NCBI GenBank assembly: GCA_900556345.1
Contig: USOM01000062.1
Coordinates: forward strand, 1 to 6,001
Origin: an uncultured Clostridium sp.
GTDB taxonomy: Bacteria > Bacillota > Clostridia > TANB77 > CAG-508
Length of the DNA stretch: 6,001 nt
Direction of reading: 5' to 3'
In this document: positions 1 to 5,964 of the stretch, piece by piece
Numbering within the stretch: the stretch's first letter is position 1
Layout of the letters: each line of letters begins with the position of its first letter
The notes under the pieces: generated by a model
What the model was told of the DNA's origin: nothing
The model's input: only the letters and a program-made list of their open reading frames with translations
Database searches by the model: none
Translations under genes and position numbers: made by a program

Positions 1-490
1 CTTCTAAGTCTGATGTCTTTTTAATTGCTTCCTTTATTTTATTTTGCATATTTAATGTAATTTCTTTTATTATTACATCTTTGCTTACAACTAGATTTAC
101 ATTTACAATTAAATTATTTACAGTATCTAAGTCTATATCTACAGTTACATCATCTACACTTTCGAAATCTTTTACAACTGATTTTACTATATTTTCTATT
201 GTTGGCTTAGAGATAAGTAGTTTTCCGTTGTCATTTTGCATTAAAACTCCATTTGCTTTTTTGTCATTATCTGATGAGTCAAAAAATATGCATTTTATAC
301 TACATAATAAACAAACTATTTCTACTCCTAAAATTATTTTTGAAGTTTGTTCTCCTTCTAAAGCCATTACTGCAAATGATGATACCGTACTTACATTTAT
401 CCATCCTGCAATCATACATATTACTAGTATTGATTGTAAAAATATTAAAACAGAAAATAATGCTAATATTACTTTATCTAACTTTTTCAT
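1..490 (-). CDS. amaP: AmaP, alkaline-shock membrane anchor protein, 3'-truncated by window edge
   Basis: The ATG at 490-488 opens a frame that stays open to the left edge of the window, giving 163 codons without a stop. The protein starts MKKLDKVILALFSVL and has two hydrophobic segments, at about residues 7-29 and 51-70. A soluble domain follows, with NGVLMQNDNGKLLISKPTIENIV (here split: NGVLMQNDNGK at 80-90, then LLISKPTIENIV) and alternating Val/Asp strands (VTVDIDLD, LIVNVNLVV). Two membrane helices followed by a small Asp23-like domain is the AmaP layout. Known members anchor Asp23 at the cytoplasmic membrane and have roughly 180-190 residues, so only the extreme C terminus should be missing. 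The gene lies 32 bp downstream of the Asp23-family gene, with a GGAAG-type ribosome binding site in the gap and no terminator, so the two are probably cotranscribed. Family assignment is good; the exact role here is inferred. Confidence 0.85.
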   Translation of the reverse strand, partial: MKKLDKVILALFSVLIFLQSILVICMIAGWINVSTVSSFAVMALEGEQTSKIILGVEIVCLLCSIKCIFFDSSDNDKKANGVLMQNDNGKLLISKPTIENIVKSVVKDFESVDDVTVDIDLDTVNNLIVNVNLVVSKDVIIKEITLNMQNKIKEAIKKTSDLE

Positions 491-522
491 TTATTTTTCT
501 TCCTTTCTTTATAACTCAAATT

Positions 523-966
523 TTATTCTTCAGGATTTGAGTTTGTTTCTTCTGTCTCTTCTTCTTTGCTTTCTTCTGTTAAGCTTTCTGTATTTACTCC
601 TTGAACATGTACATTTACTTCTTCTACTTTTAATCCTGTCATATTTTCTACTGCTGTTTTTACTCTGTTTTGAATTTCAAATGCTACATCTGGTATTCTA
701 GCTCCATAATCAACTATTATGTTTACATCTATTTTAGCTTTATTATCAGTTGTATCAACTTTTATTCCTTTTGCTAGGTTTTTCTTTCCTTTTAGTACTT
801 CTGTTATTCCTCCTGCAAATCCTCCTGCCATTCCAAATACCCCAGGTACTTCTGATACTGCAACTCCAGCTATTACTGCAATTACATCACTTGATATTTT
901 TATTCCTTCTGTTCCGTTTTCTACTTCTTCTATGTCTTTTTCTTCTACAATTTTGTTTTCTTCCAT
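523..966 (-). CDS. Asp23/Gls24 family envelope stress response protein
   Basis: This 147-residue protein starts MEENKIVEEKDIEEVENG. The start at 966 is chosen because a perfect AGGAGG (975-980) lies 8 nt upstream; an in-frame ATG at 999 has no such site and lies inside a palindrome near the predicted transcription start. Family hallmarks are GIKISSDVIAVIAGVAVSEV at residues 21-40, PGVFGMAGGFAGG at 41-53, and VDYGARIPDVAFEIQNRV at 85-102, followed by a TGLKVEEVNVHVQGV strand. There is no signal peptide or membrane helix, so it should be cytoplasmic and held at the membrane by AmaP, encoded next. In the family's founding member, Staphylococcus aureus Asp23, the protein forms an abundant membrane-associated layer and its loss triggers cell-wall stress genes. 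The C-terminal 20 residues are almost all Glu, Thr, Ser and Asn, a highly acidic tail. The gene has its own promoter, overlapped by a perfect palindrome. Several Asp23 paralogues usually exist per genome, so no symbol is assigned. Confidence 0.93.
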   Translation of the reverse strand: MEENKIVEEKDIEEVENGTEGIKISSDVIAVIAGVAVSEVPGVFGMAGGFAGGITEVLKGKKNLAKGIKVDTTDNKAKIDVNIIVDYGARIPDVAFEIQNRVKTAVENMTGLKVEEVNVHVQGVNTESLTEESKEEETEETNSNPEE

Positions 967-982
967 AATTTTTTCCTCCTTA

Positions 983-1015
983 AAAAAATTGATATACATA
1001 GTATATCAATTTTTT
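983..1015. promoter_or_regulatory. Perfect 15-bp inverted repeat overlapping the -10 box (candidate operator)
   Basis: The plus strand reads AAAAAATTGATATAC (983-997), then ATA, then GTATATCAATTTTTT (1001-1015). The two arms are exact reverse complements. The repeat covers the predicted -10 box and transcription start and ends just before the ribosome binding site of the Asp23-family gene. A dimeric repressor binding here would block the promoter. Read as RNA, the hairpin would be weak (almost all A-U), and most of it would lie upstream of or at the transcription start, so a DNA operator is more likely than an attenuator. Confidence 0.5.
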
Positions 1016-1028
1016 GTGAATTTTACAA
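1000..1028 (-). promoter_or_regulatory. Predicted sigma-A promoter of the Asp23/amaP operon
   Basis: On the minus strand a -35 hexamer TTGTAA (1028-1023) is followed by a 17-bp spacer and a -10 hexamer TATACT (1005-1000). These match the consensus at four and five of six positions. The transcription start would fall near 993, giving a leader of about 27 nt that contains the AGGAGG site. The -10 box lies inside a perfect inverted repeat (983-1015), suggesting repressor control. This is a reading by eye and is not experimentally supported. Confidence 0.6.
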
Positions 1029-1061
1029 CAGTTTTGGTAAAATTTAATATTTTTTTAATTG

Positions 1062-1076
1062 TCGCAAATTTTGCGA
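1062..1076. repeat. Short 7-bp palindrome in the pyk-Asp23 intergenic region
   Basis: TCGCAAA (1062-1068) and TTTGCGA (1070-1076) are exact reverse complements around one base, on a background that is otherwise nearly all A and T. It lies 34 bp upstream of the predicted -35 box of the Asp23 promoter. Its position would suit an activator or second operator site, but it is short and could be chance. The rest of the 242-bp gap between the Asp23-family gene and pyk (967-1208) holds the Asp23 promoter with its palindrome and the pyk terminator. I see no small gene in it. Confidence 0.25.
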
Positions 1077-1137
1077 TAGTTGCCATATATTTTTATGATG
1101 TAAATAAAAATTGTTCGACAGAAATTTTCTATACAAA

Positions 1138-1172
1138 ATATGAGTATGCTAAGAAAATGAGCATACTCATAT
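1138..1172 (-). terminator. Rho-independent terminator of pyk
   Basis: A perfect 13-bp stem (arms 1138-1150 and 1160-1172) with a 9-nt loop begins 36 nt past the pyk stop codon. In the transcribed strand the stem reads ATATGAGTATGCT, loop CATTTTCTT, AGCATACTCATAT, then TTTTGTATAG. The T tract is short, but stem length and position fit an intrinsic terminator separating pyk from the Asp23 operon. Confidence 0.75.
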
Positions 1173-1208
1173 ATCATAATATTCTTTTTATTTTAAATAT
1201 TCTTCAAA

Positions 1209-2642
1209 CTATATTTTTAAAACTCCACCAATTGTTTTGCTTTCACTAGCATCTGGTAACATTTGGCTACCACCAGTGATAACAACTGTATCTCCGCTTT
1301 CAAGAATTTCTTTATTTTTCAATTTTTCAATTCCTGCTTCGATAGTTTTATCGATGTTTTCACCTTTTTCAACTAATATTGGAGTTACGTTCCATACTAA
1401 TGCTAATTGACGGAAAGTTCTCTTGTTGTCTGTTATAGCTAAGATTGGGCATCCAGCTCCAAGTCCTGCTAATCTTTTTGCTGTTTTTCCTGAATTTGTG
1501 TAGCAAACTATTGCGTCTGCATTCATAACTTTTGCAGAAACACATGCTGAATATGCAACTTTTTCTTCATAGTTTAATAATTCGATGTCTTTGTTTTCAT
1601 CAAATCTTTTCCAGTAATTGATTTCTGGTTCTACTCTGTTTGCTATTTTAACCATTGTTTCAACACATTCAACTGGGTAATCACCTTGAGCACATTCTCC
1701 TGAAAGCATTATAGCACTTGTTCTATCAAATATTGCATTTGCTACGTCTGATGCTTCTGCTCTTGTTGGTAATGGTTGATGTGTCATTGATTCTAACATT
1801 TGTGTAGCTGTTATAGCTGGTTTGTATAATTTGTTAGATGTTTTGATTATTCTTTTTTGAACTACTGGTGGTTCTGTGAAGTCTGTTTCTGTAGCCATAT
1901 CTCCACGAGCTATCATTTGTCCGTCAGCTTCGTTTAAGATATCGTCTAAGTTTGATAATCCTTCTACGTTTTCTATTTTTGTGATGATTTGGATATCTTT
2001 TCCACCATTTTCATCTAATATTTTTCTTACATTTCTTATATCTTCTAAGTTTCTTGCAAATGAAATTGCAACGAAATCGTAGTTATGTGCACATGCTGCT
2101 TTTAAATCTTCTATATCTTTTTCAGCTAATCCTGGTAATCTGATTATTGTTCCAGGTAAGTTCATTGTTTTTCTGCTTCCTAACCCGTTTCCATGAACTA
2201 CTGTTGTTACTATATCTTTTCCAACAACTTCGTCAACTTTTAATTCTATTGCTCCATCATCTATTAAGATTTTTGTTCCTGGTACAACGTCTTTGTATAA
2301 TTCTTTATATGTTACAGAAACTTTTTCTTCGTTTCCTTCTACATCTTCATTTACTAAAGTGAATTTTTGTCCATCTTTTAATTGGATTTTTTTATTTTTT
2401 CCTGTGTATAACATTCCTGTTCTTATTTCTGGACCTTTCATATCTAGTAACATTGGGATTGGTAATTCTTTTTCTTCTCTTATTTTCATTATTGTTTCAG
2501 ATTTTTCTGATTGTTCATCCCAACTTCCGTGTGAATAGTTTATTCTGCATACATTTAATCCTGCTTCGAATAATTCTTCTAATTTGTTTTCACTTGCTGG
2601 TCCTATTGTTCCAACTATTTTTGTTTTTCTTAAAGCTTTCAT
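1209..2642 (-). CDS. pyk: Pyruvate kinase
   Basis: This 477-residue cytoplasmic enzyme transfers the phosphate of phosphoenolpyruvate to ADP, giving ATP and pyruvate at the end of glycolysis. The N terminus (KTKIVGTIGPAS, residues 6-17) and RINYSHG (33-39) carry the substrate and K+ ligands Arg33, Asn35 and Ser37. LLDMKGPEIRTG (65-76) retains Glu72, the residue typical of K+-dependent enzymes, but has Met where Thr is usual. TKIEN (221-225) holds the catalytic Lys222 and metal ligand Glu224, MIARGD (243-248) holds Asp248, and ITATQMLESM follows with Thr280. The C-terminal regulatory domain has TNSGKTAKRL (382-391) and TFRQLALVWNV. There is no extra PEP-utiliser domain as in Bacillus, so the length is E. 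coli-like. The usual GDLGVEIP loop reads GDMATETDF, and SGETAxG reads SGECAQG, so this is a divergent member. An AGGAGG site (2655-2660) lies 12 nt before the ATG, a rather long spacing. The gene has its own promoter and terminator. Confidence 0.96.
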   Translation of the reverse strand: MKALRKTKIVGTIGPASENKLEELFEAGLNVCRINYSHGSWDEQSEKSETIMKIREEKELPIPMLLDMKGPEIRTGMLYTGKNKKIQLKDGQKFTLVNEDVEGNEEKVSVTYKELYKDVVPGTKILIDDGAIELKVDEVVGKDIVTTVVHGNGLGSRKTMNLPGTIIRLPGLAEKDIEDLKAACAHNYDFVAISFARNLEDIRNVRKILDENGGKDIQIITKIENVEGLSNLDDILNEADGQMIARGDMATETDFTEPPVVQKRIIKTSNKLYKPAITATQMLESMTHQPLPTRAEASDVANAIFDRTSAIMLSGECAQGDYPVECVETMVKIANRVEPEINYWKRFDENKDIELLNYEEKVAYSACVSAKVMNADAIVCYTNSGKTAKRLAGLGAGCPILAITDNKRTFRQLALVWNVTPILVEKGENIDKTIEAGIEKLKNKEILESGDTVVITGGSQMLPDASESKTIGGVLKI

Positions 2643-2682
2643 TTCTTTAAAATTCCTCCTTCTAAAAATTACAACTTCGGCT

Positions 2683-2712
2683 ATTATAACATAGATTGTG
2701 GTAATTATTCAA
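2683..2712 (-). promoter_or_regulatory. Predicted extended -10 sigma-A promoter of pyk
   Basis: In the 78-bp gap after ymdB, the minus strand shows a consensus TATAAT (2688-2683) preceded by TGT, giving an extended -10 (TGnTATAAT). A -35-like TTGAAT (2712-2707) lies 18 bp upstream. The transcription start would be near 2676, about 34 nt before the pyk ATG. No hairpin terminator is visible between the ymdB stop and this promoter, so some read-through from the pilus operon into pyk is possible. Confidence 0.75.
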
Positions 2713-2720
2713 TAGTTTTT

Positions 2721-3494
2721 TTAATTTTTATTAATTCTTGTTATATTTTTCACTTTATTGGTATTATCATCAATTTCAAATAATACACTATTAAACATTG
2801 TTTCACCTGTTGCTATTTTATATCTTTCTGGAAGTGATGTTACAAATCTTTTTAATGCTGCATCTTTATCCATTCCTATTACTCCATTTTTAGGTCCTGT
2901 CATTCCTATATCTGTTATAAATGCAGTTCCCTTTTCTAGGATTTGTTCATCTGCTGTTTGAGTATGTGTATGTGTTCCAAAAATTGCTGTTATTTCGCCA
3001 TCTAAATAATATGCCATTGCTTTTTTTTCAGCTGTTGCTTCTGCGTGAAAATCATACATTATAATATCCGCTTCTTCTTTAACTTTTTGGGCAATTTCTT
3101 TTACAACCTCAAAAGGATTATCTAACATAATATTTATTTCTGCTCTACCTAGGGCATTAATAACAGCTATTTTCTTATCTTTACATTTATAAATATTATA
3201 TCCCTTTCCACAAACTGCTTTTGGATAATTAGCTGGCCTTATTAATTTTGGATCATCTATAAACTTAAAAATTTCTTTTTTACCCCAAGTATGGTTTCCC
3301 ATTGTTACACAATCCGCTCCAGCAAATAATATATCTTTAAAATTTTTCTCTGTAAGCCCCATTCCCTCTGCCGCATTTTCTCCATTTACAATTACAAAAT
3401 CTACATTGTATTCAGTTTTCACTTTTTGAAGTCTTTTTTGAAGTTCTTTTACTCCACTAGAACCTACTATATCTCCAACTGCTAATATGTTCAT
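2721..3494 (-). CDS. ymdB: YmdB-type metallophosphoesterase (cyclic-nucleotide phosphodiesterase, TIGR00282 family)
   Basis: This 257-residue cytoplasmic protein is close to the usual length of about 260. The dinuclear metal site of the calcineurin-like fold is complete: Asp8 in AVGDIVG, Glu39 and Asn40 in VNGENAAEGMG, Asn67 and His68 in MGNHTWGKKE, His150 in YDFHAEATAEK, and His175 and His177 in FGTHTHTQTADE. These match the metal and catalytic positions known for Bacillus subtilis YmdB. There the enzyme hydrolyses cyclic nucleotides and influences the choice between motility and biofilm. Its ATG overlaps the stop codon of the upstream sortase as ATGA (3491-3494), and its ribosome binding site (GAGG at 3503-3506, 8 nt spacing) lies inside the sortase gene, so the two are almost certainly cotranscribed and translationally coupled. 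In many Firmicutes ymdB follows rny; here a pilus sortase takes that place. Family call is firm; the biological output here is unknown. Confidence 0.95.
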   Translation of the reverse strand: MNILAVGDIVGSSGVKELQKRLQKVKTEYNVDFVIVNGENAAEGMGLTEKNFKDILFAGADCVTMGNHTWGKKEIFKFIDDPKLIRPANYPKAVCGKGYNIYKCKDKKIAVINALGRAEINIMLDNPFEVVKEIAQKVKEEADIIMYDFHAEATAEKKAMAYYLDGEITAIFGTHTHTQTADEQILEKGTAFITDIGMTGPKNGVIGMDKDAALKRFVTSLPERYKIATGETMFNSVLFEIDDNTNKVKNITRINKN

Positions 3495-4327
3495 TCTTTA
3501 TTCCTCACTTTCTGTATGTATTTTACTATTTTATTTAATAAAATGCAACAGAAAACAATTATTAAAAATATTATAATATCACAAAATATGAATATCCAAT
3601 ATTTATCATTTATGGATTGAAACACATTATCTACAATAAAATCTTCTTTAATATCAATTTTTTTATCACTTTCATTTATTTCTGCTCTTTCACATTGCAC
3701 TAGTAATCGATGTGTATTTATTCCATAAGGTGTACAGGTGACTAAAGTTAATAAATCTTTTCCGTCTATTATTTTTAAATCATTAATTTCATAAGGTAAA
3801 ACTACTTTTGTTTGATATACACAATATCTCATTTTTTTATCTAACGAAAAAATATAAACTTCATCTCCTATTTTTAATTCATCTATTCTTGTAAAAAGCT
3901 CAGACTTTGTGAATCCTGTATGTCCAGTCAAAACTGTATGTGTAGTATTTCCTCCAACTGGTAGCGAAGTATTTTGCAAATGACCTATTCCGTTTTTTAG
4001 TACTTCTGACTCTGTTCCGTGGTATATTGGCAAATACACTGATATTTTCGGTATTTCTATATATGCCATAACTCCATCATTCTCCAAATTTAAAATATCA
4101 TTATATTCATTATAAAAACTTTCCTCTCCTACACTTAACATTTCGTTATATTTATTTGCTTTTTCATATTCTTTGTTTTTTTCTTCGTCATTCGTTTTCT
4201 CTATTTTATTTTGATATTCTTTTATTACTTCTGTTTGATTTTTTTCCTCAATTATATTACTTATTTTAGGATAAAGTATAATTAACACTCCTAATAAAAT
4301 AAATATTATTGCAATAATTTTTTTCAT
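3491..4327 (-). CDS. Class C-type (pilin-polymerising) sortase
   Basis: Counted from the ATG at 4327, this is a 278-residue membrane transpeptidase. It cleaves LPxTG-type motifs and joins the threonine to a lysine of another pilin or to the cell wall. It has an N-terminal membrane segment (residues 3-19), a charged helical linker, a catalytic core, and a second membrane helix near the C terminus (about 244-264) followed by a basic tail; two membrane helices are typical of class C. Core motifs are VMAYIEIPKI, LPIYHGT, GHLQNTSLPVGG, LTGHTGF with His136, TLVTCTPYG with Cys198, and THRLLV with Arg207. The DPF/DPW lid motif usual in class C is not found; the region reads VGEESFYNEYNDILN. The start is uncertain: GTG at 4336 and TTG at 4357 (inside the inverted repeat) are in frame, and none has a strong ribosome binding site. 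ATG is preferred because the membrane helix follows it directly. The gene lies 49 bp after the pilin and overlaps ymdB by 4 bp. The partner substrate is very likely the pilin just upstream. Confidence 0.9.
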   Translation of the reverse strand: MKKIIAIIFILLGVLIILYPKISNIIEEKNQTEVIKEYQNKIEKTNDEEKNKEYEKANKYNEMLSVGEESFYNEYNDILNLENDGVMAYIEIPKISVYLPIYHGTESEVLKNGIGHLQNTSLPVGGNTTHTVLTGHTGFTKSELFTRIDELKIGDEVYIFSLDKKMRYCVYQTKVVLPYEINDLKIIDGKDLLTLVTCTPYGINTHRLLVQCERAEINESDKKIDIKEDFIVDNVFQSINDKYWIFIFCDIIIFLIIVFCCILLNKIVKYIQKVRNKE

Positions 4328-4336
4328 AAATTTCAC

Positions 4337-4363
4337 TATATCTAATAAACTATGCAACCTACA
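4337..4363 (+). repeat. Left copy of 27-bp inverted repeat flanking the pilin gene
   Basis: The plus strand begins TATATCTAATAAAC and ends TATGCAACCTACA, and is the exact reverse complement of 5965-5991 over all 27 positions. Identity stops abruptly on both sides (outer base C against T on the same-sense alignment, inner base C against T). The copy lies between the pilin stop codon and the sortase ATG, 9 bp before the latter, so it forms part of the sortase leader. A boundary this sharp between perfect identity and none is expected of recombination sites. Confidence 0.9.
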
Positions 4364-4376
4364 CGATTCTATATTT

Positions 4377-5948
4377 TTATTTACTTTCTTTTAATATTTT
4401 TTTCTTTTTAAGTATTGATATTTCTATAATAATACCTATAACTGCTAAAATAATACCTATACATATTAAAATTTTATTTCCAATTCCACCTGTTACAGGT
4501 AAAATATATCCTTTTGAATTTTTAAAAACTAATTTACACTCTTCATCTAATTCTCCATCTAAATTGCTATCAGACAAATCCATTTGATATATCTTTCTAG
4601 ATATTTGGTACCCTTCTGGTGCTTTAGCTTGTTTTATGTTATATGTTCCTTCATCTAATCCTTTTAAGTATAAATGTCCATTTGCATTTACAGAAACATT
4701 AACCACTGAAGCTTCATCATCTGACCTTGTTAAATAATATTCTCCATCATTGCTCTTTTTAAAATGTAAAACTTCACCATTTTCATCTAATACAGAAAAC
4801 TCACTTCCAGGTAATAAATTCTTTTCATTATCTTTATCTACAGATTCTATTTCCATTTGATACGTATAAACTGTTACTCTTGGCATTTCTTGTACCTTAA
4901 AATCATTTGCATTATAAGGATTATTTGCATATTTTAGTCTTACATAACTATTATTACCTTTGCTACCAATCGCCAATCTCCAATTCTGTACCAAACTTGC
5001 ATTATATACTATTTTTACAGTATCATATTTATTTATTTTATTATAATCAAAATCTGCAATAAATGTTGTAACCTCAAATTTTCCAACCTTCGCATTGAAG
5101 TTCAAGGTATAATCATTTATACTTTCTTCGTTTCCAGAACTTGTTATTCCATATATTTTTAGCGATTCCTTATTTATTATTATAGAATCATCTACCTTAT
5201 CAATTATTTGATATTCTTTTGATAAACTATTTTCTAAATATGTTGGAATATCAGCTTTTATTGTATAAGTAAATTCGTCTTTGCCACTATAATTGTCCTT
5301 CATTTTGTTTTCATCAGTTATAGTTTTTGATATTGATATATTTGTAGCTTTTACAACAATATTTTGGTCTTTCAATTCCCATTCATTTTTCTCATTATTG
5401 TAATTTGGAATCAAATTTACAACTGTTGGCATATATACCATATAACCGTTTTCCATTATTACTAAATAGGTTCCCATTTCTACATTTTCAAATTTTGCGT
5501 TTCCAACTAATTCTTCCTCATCTACCGGATATCTTGCATTTCCAGCCGTTGTCTTTTCCATATAAGGCTCCATTTTAATTTCCTTACTTTTTATTTTAGA
5601 TGATATTTTATCATAAAATTCTCTAGCTTTTTCTGAATTATTGTTTATGTCGTCATAAAAATCCTTACTGTCTGAATATTTTGGAAAATTTTCATTTAAC
5701 CAGTTTTGTATGTTTTCTTCCCATTTATATCCTTCCTTTGGTTCATTTGATACATAGTCATATTCTACACTTGCTATTTTGTATAAACTAACTTTTATAC
5801 CTTTTTCAATATTAGTTACTGTTATATTTCCTGTATTTTGATTTTGAGAAATAACAGCTAAACTTTTGTGATTTAAATTTATTATTGATAAAATACATAT
5901 TAATACTAAATTTATTGATATAATTTTCTTTATTTTTTCTTTATTCAT
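4377..5948 (-). CDS. LPxTG-anchored pilin-like surface protein (fimbrial D2 and Cna-B domains)
   Basis: This 523-residue secreted protein should be a pilus subunit or adhesin. A basic N terminus and hydrophobic stretch (residues 9-25) form a signal peptide, probably cut after Ala31 (SLA). Residues 40-200 resemble the N-terminal domain of Firmicute isopeptide pilins (NITVTNIEKGIKVSLYKIA, then GTYLVIMENGY and VVNLIP). Residues 204-345 look like a fimbrial D2 domain, with Lys208 in SISKTI and Asn332/333 in GNNSYVRLKYANNP as likely isopeptide partners. Residues 360-478 form a SpaA-like Cna-B domain (LLPGSEFSV, then GTYNIKQAKAPEGY). LPVTGG (483-488), a membrane helix (492-513) and KKKK complete a sorting signal. 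In the Cna-B domain the expected Lys is Ser369 and the expected Glu is Gln440. No YPKN-type pilin motif is seen; Lys200 in IVVKATN is the best substitute. The AGGAGG site lies only 3 nt before the ATG, but no other start is plausible. The adjacent sortase is its likely partner. The gene lies inside a 27-bp inverted repeat pair. Confidence 0.9.
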   Translation of the reverse strand: MNKEKIKKIISINLVLICILSIINLNHKSLAVISQNQNTGNITVTNIEKGIKVSLYKIASVEYDYVSNEPKEGYKWEENIQNWLNENFPKYSDSKDFYDDINNNSEKAREFYDKISSKIKSKEIKMEPYMEKTTAGNARYPVDEEELVGNAKFENVEMGTYLVIMENGYMVYMPTVVNLIPNYNNEKNEWELKDQNIVVKATNISISKTITDENKMKDNYSGKDEFTYTIKADIPTYLENSLSKEYQIIDKVDDSIIINKESLKIYGITSSGNEESINDYTLNFNAKVGKFEVTTFIADFDYNKINKYDTVKIVYNASLVQNWRLAIGSKGNNSYVRLKYANNPYNANDFKVQEMPRVTVYTYQMEIESVDKDNEKNLLPGSEFSVLDENGEVLHFKKSNDGEYYLTRSDDEASVVNVSVNANGHLYLKGLDEGTYNIKQAKAPEGYQISRKIYQMDLSDSNLDGELDEECKLVFKNSKGYILPVTGGIGNKILICIGIILAVIGIIIEISILKKKKILKESK

Positions 5949-5951
5949 TTT

Positions 5952-5957
5952 CCTCCT
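5952..5957 (-). promoter_or_regulatory. Ribosome binding site of the pilin gene, unusually close and inside the invertible segment
   Basis: A perfect AGGAGG is separated from the ATG by only AAA, tighter than the usual 5-9 nt. It lies between the start codon and the right inverted repeat, so it would travel with the gene on inversion. This means inversion would change transcription of the gene rather than separate it from its translation signal. Confidence 0.75.
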
Positions 5958-5964
5958 ATTTTTA

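Noticed and set aside
81..701. Plus-strand open frame of about 200 codons
   Set aside because: It is the antisense of amaP and the Asp23-family gene and is rich in Leu, Phe and Ser, as expected from the complement of AT-rich minus-strand genes. It has no ribosome binding site and crosses two well-supported genes.
982..1015. Palindrome at 983-1015 as a transcription terminator of pyk
   Set aside because: It is nearly pure A-U and would be weak. It lies nearly 200 bp past the pyk stop, overlaps a good promoter, and a better terminator hairpin already exists at 1138-1172.
719..1249. Plus-strand open frame of 176 codons over the Asp23 start and the intergenic region
   Set aside because: It is antisense to the Asp23-family gene, runs through its promoter and the pyk terminator, and resembles no family I know.
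4328..4357. Sortase start at TTG (4357) or GTG (4336)
   Set aside because: The TTG lies inside the 27-bp repeat with a GTAGG directly abutting it, and the GTG has no better ribosome binding site than the ATG. Neither adds a recognisable domain, so the ATG at 4327 was kept with this uncertainty noted.
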